Shown in pieces: positions 7,596-14,827 of a stretch of DNA of 16,095 bases. A program made the translations under genes and the position numbers. The stretch's first letter is position 1; every line of letters starts with the position of its first letter. Source of the DNA: CAWEPK01 sp049521495. Its GTDB lineage: Bacteria > Desulfobacterota > Syntrophorhabdia > Syntrophorhabdales > WCHB1-27. A model generated the notes under the pieces. It saw only the letters and a program-made list of their open reading frames with translations, had not been told where the DNA came from and ran no database searches. The stretch is taken from the NCBI GenBank assembly GCA_049521495.1, contig JBEKOT010000053.1, positions 1 through 16,095 of the forward strand. The letters run 5' to 3'.

Positions 7596-10500
7596 TTGGA
7601 CGACTATTTCAAGATTTTCGATAAACAGAAAGACCCTTTGAGCTATACGGCCATGAAGCTTTCGCTGGCTTCGCCCGAACTCATCGAAAAATGGTCCTTC
7701 GGCGAGGTTAAGAAGCCGGAGACGATCAACTACAGGACGTTCAAGCCGGAAAAGGACGGCCTTTTCTGCGCGAGGATTTTCGGTCCCGTCAAAGACTATG
7801 AATGCATTTGCGGCAAGTACAAGAGGATGAAGCACCGCGGCATCATCTGCGAGAAGTGCGGCGTAGAGGTGATACAGTCGAAGGTCAGAAGGGAAAGGAT
7901 GGGCCACATCCATCTTGCCTCTCCCATCGCGCACATCTGGTTCCTGAAAAGCATGCCGAGCAAGATCGGCACGCTCTTGGAGCTCACCATCAAGGAGGTG
8001 GAGCGGGTCCTTTACTTCGAAATGTACATCGTCATCGAGCCCGGTCCTTCCAACTATAGTTTCTGCGAGCTGATAACGGAGGACAAATACCTCGAGGCCA
8101 AGGAAAAGTACGGCGACAAGTTCTCGGGCGGCATAGGCGCCGAGGCCATGCGGGAATGCCTCAAAAAGATAGACGTGGTAGAGGTTGCGAAGAGCATCAG
8201 GGAGGAGATGAGGGAGACTTCCTCGGACGCCAAGAGAAAGAAGCTGGCGAGGAGATTGAAAGTCGTCGATGCCTTCCGAATCTCGGGCGTCAAGCCGGAT
8301 TGGATGATCCTCGACATCATTCCTGTCCTTCCCCCGGAGCTTCGGCCCCTCGTGCCACTGGACGGCGGCAGATTCGCCACCTCCGACCTGAACGATCTCT
8401 ACCGCAGGGTCATAAACAGGAACAACCGGCTTAAAAGGCTGATGGAGCTGAACGCGCCGGAGATCATAATCAGGAACGAGAAGAGGATGCTCCAGGAAGC
8501 GGTAGACGCGCTCTTCGACAACTCGAAGCGGGGCAGGATCGTAACGGGTACGAGCAAGAGACCGCTCAAGTCGCTCTCGGACATGCTGCGAGGCAAGCAG
8601 GGCCGGTTCCGCCAGAACCTTCTCGGAAAGAGGGTGGACTATTCGGGCAGGTCGGTAATCGTGGTAGGCCCCGAACTGAAGCTGCACGAGTGCGGCCTTC
8701 CGAAATACATGGCCCTCGAGCTCTTTAAGCCTTTCGTCTATAACCGGCTCATAAAGAAAGGCTTTGCCACTACCATTAAGAATGCCAAGAAACTCGTAGA
8801 GAAAGAGCGCCCGGAAGTATGGGACATGCTCGAAGAGGTGGTAAAGGAGCACCCGGTGCTCTTGAACAGGGCCCCTACGCTTCACAGGCTTGGCATTCAG
8901 GCCTTCGAGCCGCAGCTTATAGACGGGAAGGCCATCCAGTTGCACCCGCTAGTCTGTCCTGCCTACAATGCCGACTTTGACGGGGACCAGATGGCGGTGC
9001 ACGTGCCGCTCTCGGTCGAGGCGCAGTCGGAGGCGCGCGTCCTCATGATGTCGACGAACAACATCCTCTCCCCTGCTTCCGGTAGGCCGATCATCGTCCC
9101 GACCCAGGACATAGTGCTCGGGCTTTACTACCTCACTATCGAGCGAAAGTACAGGCCGGGGGAGGGAAAGGTCTTCTCCGACCCCGAAGAGGTGAGGATA
9201 GCCTACGATTCCGGCCAGGTGGACCTCCATGCCCGAGTGCGGGTAAGGATGGACGGTTCGCTTGTCGAGACGACCCCCGGAAGAATCCTCCTGCGGGAGG
9301 TCATCCCCGACATGATACCCTTCTCCGTCATAAACAGGGTGATGGACAAGAAGTCCATAGGGCAGCTCATCGACATATGCTACAGGCAGGGCGGTGAAAA
9401 GGCGACGGTTATCCTTTCGGACAGGCTGAAAGGGATCGGCTTCTACTATGCCACGATGGGCGGCATCTCCATTTCCATTGACGACATGATCATCCCGGAG
9501 CGTAAGGAAGAACTGATAAACAAGGCCTATGAGGAGGTTAAGGTAGTCCAGAACCAGTACTCGGAAGGTCTTATAACCGACGGCGAGCGGTACAACAAGG
9601 TCATCGACATCTGGGCCGACGTAACCGAGAGGATCGCCGATGAGCTCATGAGGGAGCTCGGATCTGAAAAAATCACCGCGCCCGACGGCAAGACCGAGTA
9701 CCAGAACAGCCTTAACCCGATGTTCATCATGGCCCATTCCGGGGCAAGGGGCAACGCGCAGCAGATCAGGCAGCTCGCCGGCATGAGGGGCCTCATGGCA
9801 AAGCCTTCCGGGGAGATCATAGAAACGCCCATTACGAGCAACTTCCGGGAGGGCCTCACCGTGCTCCAGTACTTCATCTCCACGAGCGGCGCCCGGAAAG
9901 GCCTCGCGGACACAGCCCTCAAGACGGCGAACTCGGGATACCTCACGAGGCGCCTCGTCGACGTAGCTCATGACGTCGTCGTCGGCGAGACGGACTGCGG
10001 CACCTTCGACGGCATAGAAGTGACGTCGCTGATCGAGGGCGGCGAGGTGATCGAGCAGCTCGGCACGAGGATCCTCGGGAGGGTCTCCCTGGAAGACCTG
10101 AGGGACCCCGACGGAGAGACCATCGTCCACAGGAATGAAGAGATCAGGGAAGAGCACCTGAAAAAGATAGACGAGGCGGGGTACGAGACGGTCCGTATCC
10201 GGTCGGTCCTTACCTGCAGGTCCCGCAGGGGCGTCTGCGCCCTATGCTACGGCAGGGACCTGGCACGGGGAAGGCTCGTCAGCATCGGCGAGGCCGTGGG
10301 CATCATTGCAGCCCAGTCGATAGGGGAGCCGGGCACGCAGCTTACCATGAGAACATTCCACATCGGAGGGGCGGCATCGCGTCGCGTCGAGCAGTCTACC
10401 CTGGAGGCCAGGAACGAGGGATACGTCAAGCTCGTCAACGTGAAGATGATCCTCAACAAGGAAGGGCAGCCCGTTGTAATGAACAGGAACGGCGAGATCC

Positions 10501-11717
10501 TCCTCGTCAATGAGGCCGGCCACGAGAGGGAGAAGTATCCGATCATATACGGGGCGAAGCTGAAGGTCGCGGACAGCCAGAAGGCCAGCGAAGGGCAGAC
10601 GCTCGCCGAGTGGGACCCCTATACAACGCCGATCCTGTCGGAGGTGTCCGGCAAAGTGAAGTTCGGCGACATCCTCGAAGGGGTCACCATGCAGGAACGG
10701 GTCGATGAGGTGACGGGCCTCGCGTACAAGGTCATAGTAGAAGCCCGCGACCCCGACCTTAGGCCCCGCGTATCCATAAAAGACGAAAAAGGCAGAACCA
10801 TTACGATACCGGGCACGCAGAGCCCTGCCCGCTACATTCTGCCTATCGGGGCACATATAGTCGTTAACGAGGGTGATGAGATCTTTGCGGGCGACACTGT
10901 GGCCAAGATGCCGAGGGAGACCACTAAGACGAAGGACATCACCGGCGGCCTGCCGAGAGTCGCAGAACTCTTCGAAGCGCGCCGGCCGAAGGAAAGCGCG
11001 ACGGTGACCGAGATATCGGGGCTTGTCTCGTTCGGCAAGCTTTCGAAAGGGAAGAGGGAGATCGTCGTGACGCCCGAGCGGGGAGAAGCCCGCAAGTACA
11101 CGATCCAGAGGGGGAAACATATCATCGTCCACGAGGGCGATTATGTGCGGGCCGGGGAGGCGCTGATCGACGGTCCTGTGAATCCCCATGACGTGCTCCG
11201 CATCCTCGGCACGAAGGACCTTGCCCGCTACCTGGTCGATGAGATCCAGGAGGTTTACCAGCTTCAGGGGGTAAAGATCAACGACAAGCATATAGAGATC
11301 ATCGTCAGGCAGATGCTGAAGCGCGTGCGGATCAAGGAAGTGGGGGACACCAATTTCATCATAGACGAGCCGGTCGAGTGGTGGGTCTTCGAGGAGGAAA
11401 ACAAGCGCGTCATCGAGAAGGGGGGCACGCCGGCGACTGCGGAGTCGCTCTTCCTCGGGATTACCAAGGCGTCCCTCATCACGGACAGCTTCATCTCGGC
11501 GGCGAGCTTCCAGGATACCACGAAGGTGCTCACCCAGGCGTCTATCGAGGGCCGGGTAGACTATCTCCGGGGACTCAAGGAGAACGTGATTATGGGAAGG
11601 ATCATCCCGGCGGGCACCGGTTTCTCGAAATACCGGAACTACGAGATGGTCGCCCTCGACAAGACCGAAGAGGCGCTGCCCGAGGGAGAGCCTCTAATTG
11701 AGGGTACCGCCCCTTAG
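7596..11717 (+). CDS. rpoC: DNA-directed RNA polymerase subunit beta'
   Basis: The largest core subunit has 1373 residues. The first zinc site has C70, C72, C85 and C88. The active-site loop NADFDGDQMAVH places the magnesium-binding aspartates at D460, D462 and D464. The second zinc site has C801, C874, C881 and C884. The bridge helix (about 756-790) contains STSGARKGLADTALKTANSG, with serine at a position usually histidine. The trigger loop (about 918, MRTFHIGGAASR) is followed by an SI3-type insertion (about 930-1113) before ITGGLPRVAELFEARRPKE. The start is TTG 7596, 5 nt after a perfect AAGGAGG. The last 24 nt overlap the 3' end of cpoB on the other strand. Confidence 0.99.
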   Translation: MDDYFKIFDKQKDPLSYTAMKLSLASPELIEKWSFGEVKKPETINYRTFKPEKDGLFCARIFGPVKDYECICGKYKRMKHRGIICEKCGVEVIQSKVRRERMGHIHLASPIAHIWFLKSMPSKIGTLLELTIKEVERVLYFEMYIVIEPGPSNYSFCELITEDKYLEAKEKYGDKFSGGIGAEAMRECLKKIDVVEVAKSIREEMRETSSDAKRKKLARRLKVVDAFRISGVKPDWMILDIIPVLPPELRPLVPLDGGRFATSDLNDLYRRVINRNNRLKRLMELNAPEIIIRNEKRMLQEAVDALFDNSKRGRIVTGTSKRPLKSLSDMLRGKQGRFRQNLLGKRVDYSGRSVIVVGPELKLHECGLPKYMALELFKPFVYNRLIKKGFATTIKNAKKLVEKERPEVWDMLEEVVKEHPVLLNRAPTLHRLGIQAFEPQLIDGKAIQLHPLVCPAYNADFDGDQMAVHVPLSVEAQSEARVLMMSTNNILSPASGRPIIVPTQDIVLGLYYLTIERKYRPGEGKVFSDPEEVRIAYDSGQVDLHARVRVRMDGSLVETTPGRILLREVIPDMIPFSVINRVMDKKSIGQLIDICYRQGGEKATVILSDRLKGIGFYYATMGGISISIDDMIIPERKEELINKAYEEVKVVQNQYSEGLITDGERYNKVIDIWADVTERIADELMRELGSEKITAPDGKTEYQNSLNPMFIMAHSGARGNAQQIRQLAGMRGLMAKPSGEIIETPITSNFREGLTVLQYFISTSGARKGLADTALKTANSGYLTRRLVDVAHDVVVGETDCGTFDGIEVTSLIEGGEVIEQLGTRILGRVSLEDLRDPDGETIVHRNEEIREEHLKKIDEAGYETVRIRSVLTCRSRRGVCALCYGRDLARGRLVSIGEAVGIIAAQSIGEPGTQLTMRTFHIGGAASRRVEQSTLEARNEGYVKLVNVKMILNKEGQPVVMNRNGEILLVNEAGHEREKYPIIYGAKLKVADSQKASEGQTLAEWDPYTTPILSEVSGKVKFGDILEGVTMQERVDEVTGLAYKVIVEARDPDLRPRVSIKDEKGRTITIPGTQSPARYILPIGAHIVVNEGDEIFAGDTVAKMPRETTKTKDITGGLPRVAELFEARRPKESATVTEISGLVSFGKLSKGKREIVVTPERGEARKYTIQRGKHIIVHEGDYVRAGEALIDGPVNPHDVLRILGTKDLARYLVDEIQEVYQLQGVKINDKHIEIIVRQMLKRVRIKEVGDTNFIIDEPVEWWVFEEENKRVIEKGGTPATAESLFLGITKASLITDSFISAASFQDTTKVLTQASIEGRVDYLRGLKENVIMGRIIPAGTGFSKYRNYEMVALDKTEEALPEGEPLIEGTAP

Positions 11718-12458
11718 CATACGGTCTGCAAGGCGGGCTTCCTCCGTCTTCGGAAAAAGCTCCACGACCCTCTTCAAGATGGTCGTGGAGCTTTTTTTAT
11801 CGCCTATGGCGGCGAAGCCCTCCGCCTGCCGCAGCATGGCCCGTGCCGCCTTGTCGCTCTTGGGGAACTTGTCGATCACTTCCTGGAACTGGACTATCGC
11901 CTTCTCATAGGACTTCATGTTCATATAGCTCTCGCCCATCCAGTAATATGCGTTCGGCGCAAGGGGCGAGGAGGGCGCCTTCTGCACGAATTCCGTGAAC
12001 AGCCCTACCGCATCCTTATACGCGCCTTTCTGGAAGGCATCGAAGGCACGCTTATAGACTTCTTCAGGCGAGCTTGCCGCTTCTGCCGCCGGGCCGCTCC
12101 CCTGCCTCGTCTTCTTAAGTTCCCTCAATTCGCCCTTCACTTCTTCCCAGTACGTGCGGAGCTGTGACTCCAGCTCGTCGAGCCTGCCCAGGATAGCCCT
12201 GATCTTCTCGTCCCTGCTCTCGGCCGCAACGGACAGGTCGAGCATCTGTTTCCTCATGCCGGCGTCCGGTGTGCCGATCGTTTTCTGGAGCTCTTTCATG
12301 TCTTTCTCAATACGGCCTAAGCGGGCATCCGTCTTCTGAACGTAGTTGGCCTGTTCGCTGTAAACAGACGTCACGTCCTGCCTCACCTGGCTCACCTCCC
12401 CGCTCGAGGCGCAGCCGAACACGAATAGGGCGATCAAGAGAAGGGGAATGATTCTCAT
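11694..12458 (-). CDS. cpoB: Tol-Pal system protein CpoB/YbgF, TPR lipoprotein
   Basis: The 254-residue protein starts MRIIPLLLIALFVFGC, a short lipoprotein signal with lipobox VFGC (C16), so it is probably membrane-anchored; many homologues are soluble periplasmic proteins. A coiled-coil region follows (about 22-120: LGRIEKDMKELQ, ILGRLDELESQLR). The C-terminus has three tetratricopeptide-type repeats beginning SPEEVYKRAFDAFQKGAYKDA and AYYWMGESYMNMKSYEKA. CpoB links Tol-Pal constriction to peptidoglycan synthesis in Escherichia coli. The start was set at ATG 12458 because AAGGAGGAGCTC lies just upstream, overlapping the pal stop. A longer reading from 12494 lacks a signal at its N-terminus. 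Confidence 0.9.
   Translation of the reverse strand: MRIIPLLLIALFVFGCASSGEVSQVRQDVTSVYSEQANYVQKTDARLGRIEKDMKELQKTIGTPDAGMRKQMLDLSVAAESRDEKIRAILGRLDELESQLRTYWEEVKGELRELKKTRQGSGPAAEAASSPEEVYKRAFDAFQKGAYKDAVGLFTEFVQKAPSSPLAPNAYYWMGESYMNMKSYEKAIVQFQEVIDKFPKSDKAARAMLRQAEGFAAIGDKKSSTTILKRVVELFPKTEEARLADRMLRGGTLN
11754..11798 (+). terminator. Rho-independent terminator of the rpoBC transcript, inside cpoB
   Basis: GCTCCACGACC (11759-11769) pairs perfectly with GGTCGTGGAGC (11781-11791). The stem is flanked by five A (11754-11758) and seven T (11792-11798), so it can extend to 16 bp, and TCT/AGA can pair within the 11-nt loop. It begins 41 nt after the rpoC stop and is the only strong terminator visible downstream of the operon. 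It lies entirely within the coding sequence of the convergent cpoB (codons about 221-235). Read in the minus direction it also resembles a terminator, with a five-T tail. Confidence 0.9.
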
Positions 12459-12468
12459 GAGCTCCTCC

Positions 12469-13026
12469 TTATTGTTGAGCCGCGAAATGGTCACGTCTGT
12501 TCTTCGCCCAGGCGTCCTCGGTGTGCCCCGCGTCGACCGGCGTCTCCTTGCCGTATGAGACCGTCCCTAGACTTTTCGCGCTCACTCCCGATTTTACCAG
12601 GAAGTCTTTTGCCGCCTCGGCCCTCTTCTGTCCTAGGGCGAGGTTGTATTCGGTCGTCCCCCTTTCGTCGCAATGGCCCTCTATCACCAGTTTTACGGCC
12701 TGGTCCGTCGCCAGCCAGTCGGCCATCTTCTTCAGAACCGGTATGTCATCCGGCCGAATGGCGTAACTGTCGAAATCGAAGTAGATGTCCTGAAGACGGG
12801 CGGAAGCCGCATCCACTGCCGCCTTTTGCTGCTTCTCCCTTTCCGCCCTCATCAGTTCCTCCTCGCCGATGGCGCCCTCCTTGCCCTTGACACCCGCCCC
12901 GACAGGCGCCTGCTGTTCGGGTTGGCGCGCGATCCGTTCGGAAAGCGGAACCGATGCCTGTTTGGAAGCGCATCCGTAAAAGAGCAGGATTATGCTCACA
13001 AACAAAAGAAATAGGCTTTTTTTCAT
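12469..13026 (-). CDS. pal: Peptidoglycan-associated lipoprotein Pal
   Basis: Pal is an outer-membrane lipoprotein that grips peptidoglycan and binds TolB. The 185-residue product has signal peptide MKKSLFLLFVSIILLFYGC with lipobox FYGC (C19). A charged Ala/Gln-rich linker follows (about 20-78). The OmpA-type peptidoglycan-binding domain (about 80-180) contains YFDFDSYAIRPDD, IEGHCDERGTTEYNLALGQK and AWAKNRRDHF. The expected Asp and Arg of the diaminopimelate-binding site lie in the GHCDERG and KNRRD motifs. It starts 10 nt after tolB and ends 10 nt before cpoB. Confidence 0.96.
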   Translation of the reverse strand: MKKSLFLLFVSIILLFYGCASKQASVPLSERIARQPEQQAPVGAGVKGKEGAIGEEELMRAEREKQQKAAVDAASARLQDIYFDFDSYAIRPDDIPVLKKMADWLATDQAVKLVIEGHCDERGTTEYNLALGQKRAEAAKDFLVKSGVSAKSLGTVSYGKETPVDAGHTEDAWAKNRRDHFAAQQ

Positions 13027-13036
13027 CCTGGCCCCC

Positions 13037-14311
13037 CTATGGCATGAATTTTGGTTGTGTCTCTTCGTTGCCGGTGAACTTGAGCTCTCTCTTGTTCTCG
13101 CCGTTGTGCAGCATCAGGCGGATGGAAGTCTTCTTTCCCATCTGTGATGAATAGAGGATGTACCTGCCGCAGGGTGAAAACTGGGGTGAATCGTTAATGC
13201 CGCCGTCGCTGAGCACCCTGGCGTTGGACCCGTCAGGCCGCATCACGCATATCTCCAGGGCCCCCTCCGTCTTCGAAACGAAGGCGATGAGATCGCCCTT
13301 GGGCGAGTAAGCCGGCTCTGTGTTGTAGTTGCCGAAGTAGGAGAGTCGCTTTGTTTCCCCTGTCGCTAGATCCGTGATAAAGATATTGGGTCCGCCGTGC
13401 ATGTCGGAGACAAAGACCATCTTGGTGCCGTCAGGGCTGAACGTGGGGGAGCTCAGGATGCCCTCTTTTTTCATAAGCACCGTCCGTTGCTTCGTCTCCA
13501 CATTGGCTGCGTAAATTGTAGACACCTTCCCCAGGATGTGGGCATAGGCGATCGTCTTCGCATTCATCCAGCTCGACCCTACCTTGGTCCCGTCCTGCCT
13601 GTCCGCATAGACCTCCCTGTTTGTCGCAAGCTCGACAACGTAGAGGTTCGGCCTGCCCTCCTTGTACGACGTGAAGGCTAAATACTTCCCGTCCGGCGAT
13701 ACCGAAGGCGAAACGACGATCTGCCTTTGATCGGTAAGCTTCCTCGGTCCGTATCCGTCCAGGTCAGCCACGTAAACGTCCCTGTGCCGCCTGTCCCCTG
13801 CCACGAAGAGGACCCTTGAGCTCATAATGCCCTTCTCGCCGGTTACCGTCAGTATGATCTCGTCGGCGAGCCTGTGGACGATCCTCCTCCATTCGGACGG
13901 CGTAGCGCGGTATCTCTTCGCAAAGAGCAAGGAGCCGTCGCTCGCGTCATAGAGATATGCTTCCAGTGAAAAGCCGTTGTCCTTCTCCTGCACCAGGGCC
14001 TTGCACAAAAGCTCGACCCCAAGGGACCGCCACTGGTCGAATTTGATATTTCTCTTGTCCATCCCTTCGCCGACCAGGCCGTTATCCATGAGGGAGCGTG
14101 GCGCGACAACGAAGAAGCCCGACATGTCCAAATCCCGACTCAGAAGGTCGCTTATCTCGGGCCTCGGTTTCTCCTCGCTCGCAAAGGGCGGCACTGCGAT
14201 GGTGATCTTCTTGTACGACTGCCCGTACACGTCGAGATAGACCTTCGACTCCGCGCCGACTGCAAAAAGGGTAAGCCCCGCAAAGAGGACAAAAGATATA
14301 AACCTGCTCAT
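13037..14311 (-). CDS. tolB: Tol-Pal system periplasmic beta-propeller protein TolB
   Basis: The 424-residue protein starts with a Sec signal peptide (MSRFISFVLFAGLTLFAVGA, cleavage probably near residue 20). An N-terminal domain follows (DLLSRDLDMSGFFVVAPRS, about 40-65), then a beta-propeller with repeated SPDGK/SPDGT/SPKGD/SPCGR strands (SPSVSPDGKYLAFTSYKEG; PTFSPDGTKMVFVSD; PAYSPKGDLIAFVSK; PQFSPCGRYILYSS). TolB binds Pal and links it to TolA. ATG 14311 was chosen because GGAGAC lies just upstream; an in-frame ATG at 14326 lacks such a site. It is the first gene of tolB-pal-cpoB here, and tolQRA are not adjacent. Confidence 0.96.
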   Translation of the reverse strand: MSRFISFVLFAGLTLFAVGAESKVYLDVYGQSYKKITIAVPPFASEEKPRPEISDLLSRDLDMSGFFVVAPRSLMDNGLVGEGMDKRNIKFDQWRSLGVELLCKALVQEKDNGFSLEAYLYDASDGSLLFAKRYRATPSEWRRIVHRLADEIILTVTGEKGIMSSRVLFVAGDRRHRDVYVADLDGYGPRKLTDQRQIVVSPSVSPDGKYLAFTSYKEGRPNLYVVELATNREVYADRQDGTKVGSSWMNAKTIAYAHILGKVSTIYAANVETKQRTVLMKKEGILSSPTFSPDGTKMVFVSDMHGGPNIFITDLATGETKRLSYFGNYNTEPAYSPKGDLIAFVSKTEGALEICVMRPDGSNARVLSDGGINDSPQFSPCGRYILYSSQMGKKTSIRLMLHNGENKRELKFTGNEETQPKFMP

Positions 14312-14390
14312 GTTGTCTCCATTCATTGATTGTTTTGGGCCCCTCGAAAGGCGGTATGCCCCTCCCTTTCCTCGTAATCGGTTAACGCCT
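14312..14390 (-). other. tolB upstream spacer
   Basis: This short stretch between the tolB start and the receiver-domain remnant must hold the tolB-pal-cpoB promoter if transcription begins locally. The tolB ribosome-binding site GGAGAC is at about 14315-14320. I see no convincing -35/-10 pair by eye. Confidence 0.4.
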
Positions 14391-14594
14391 TTTCATGAAG
14401 TACGTTTGCTGGAAATACGGAAGGACGTGCCCATAATACTCGTTACCGGGTACAGCGAGATTGTCTCCCCCGAGAAGGCGCAGGCGGTGGGTATCAGCGA
14501 ATTCCTGCTTAAGCCGGTTGTGAAGGTAACTCTGGCCGAGACGGTACGGCGGGTACTGGAAGGGAAAAAACCGAATAAAAAGACGAAAATGTAG
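14391..14594 (+). pseudogene. Response-regulator receiver domain remnant A (C-terminal part only)
   Basis: The frame reads the last third of a CheY-like receiver domain: RKDVPIILVTGYSE (beta-4 with the conserved Thr), SPEKAQAVGISEFLLKPV (beta-5 with the conserved Lys before Pro), then the final helix VTLAETVRRVLEGKK. The N-terminal half, including the acidic pocket and the phosphoacceptor Asp, is missing. The open frame runs upstream to 14310, but those residues do not resemble a receiver and overlap the tolB start region. GYSE followed by SPEKA is typical of receivers at the C-terminus of hybrid histidine kinases. No ribosome-binding site with an in-frame start is visible near the homology. 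It is most likely a gene fragment. Confidence 0.75.
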
Positions 14595-14595
14595 T

Positions 14596-14673
14596 AAGAC
14601 GCCGATCGGCGGAGGCCACAGCGAGACGGTATCGCCGGAGAAGGCAAGAGCGGTAAGCATCAGTGAGTCGTGA
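14596..14673 (+). pseudogene. Response-regulator receiver domain remnant B
   Basis: A second, shorter piece reads KTPIGGGHSETVSPEKARAV and then SISES before a stop. It aligns with remnant A (GYSEIVSPEKAQAVGISEF): nucleotides 14618-14670 match 14452-14504 at 37 of 53 positions by hand count. Many differences fall at codon third positions, so this looks like a diverged paralogue rather than a recent copy. The beta-4 strand has lost residues (PIGGGHSE in place of PII-VTGHSE) and the conserved Lys-Pro is absent. It is in a different frame from remnant A, with no start, so it is non-functional. Confidence 0.65.
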
Positions 14674-14773
14674 TGGAGCCCGAAGACCGGCGGGAAGCGC
14701 CATACCCCTTGTCATGCTTTTGCTGGTGTTTGGCGGTGCCTCCTTCCGGTGTGTGTTTTTCCCGCGCGGCACC

Positions 14774-14806
14774 TTCCATGCTCACCTATAAAGCCTTATA
14801 TATAAA
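14774..14806 (+). promoter_or_regulatory. AT-rich possible promoter before the histidine kinase
   Basis: The block 14785-14815 is strikingly AT-rich in a GC-rich setting and contains TATAAA (14787-14792), TATATA (14797-14802) and TATAAA (14801-14806). The best -35 for TATATA is TTCCAT (14774-14779), 17 nt upstream, but it matches the consensus poorly. Position just before the kinase start supports a promoter; the call is weak. Confidence 0.3.
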
Positions 14807-14827
14807 AAAGATTATGTGAGGTAAGCC

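Noticed and set aside
7569..11291. Series of minus-strand open frames opposite rpoC (458, 402 and 349 codons)
   Set aside because: They are shadows of the third-position GC bias in rpoC; no domain or start signal is visible.
12555..13014. Plus-strand open frames across pal and tolB
   Set aside because: They are antisense to well-recognised pal and tolB, without motifs or start signals.
14735..14773. GGTGCC/GGCACC inverted repeat upstream of the kinase
   Set aside because: Only 6 bp with a 27-nt loop and no T run in the right place; likely chance.
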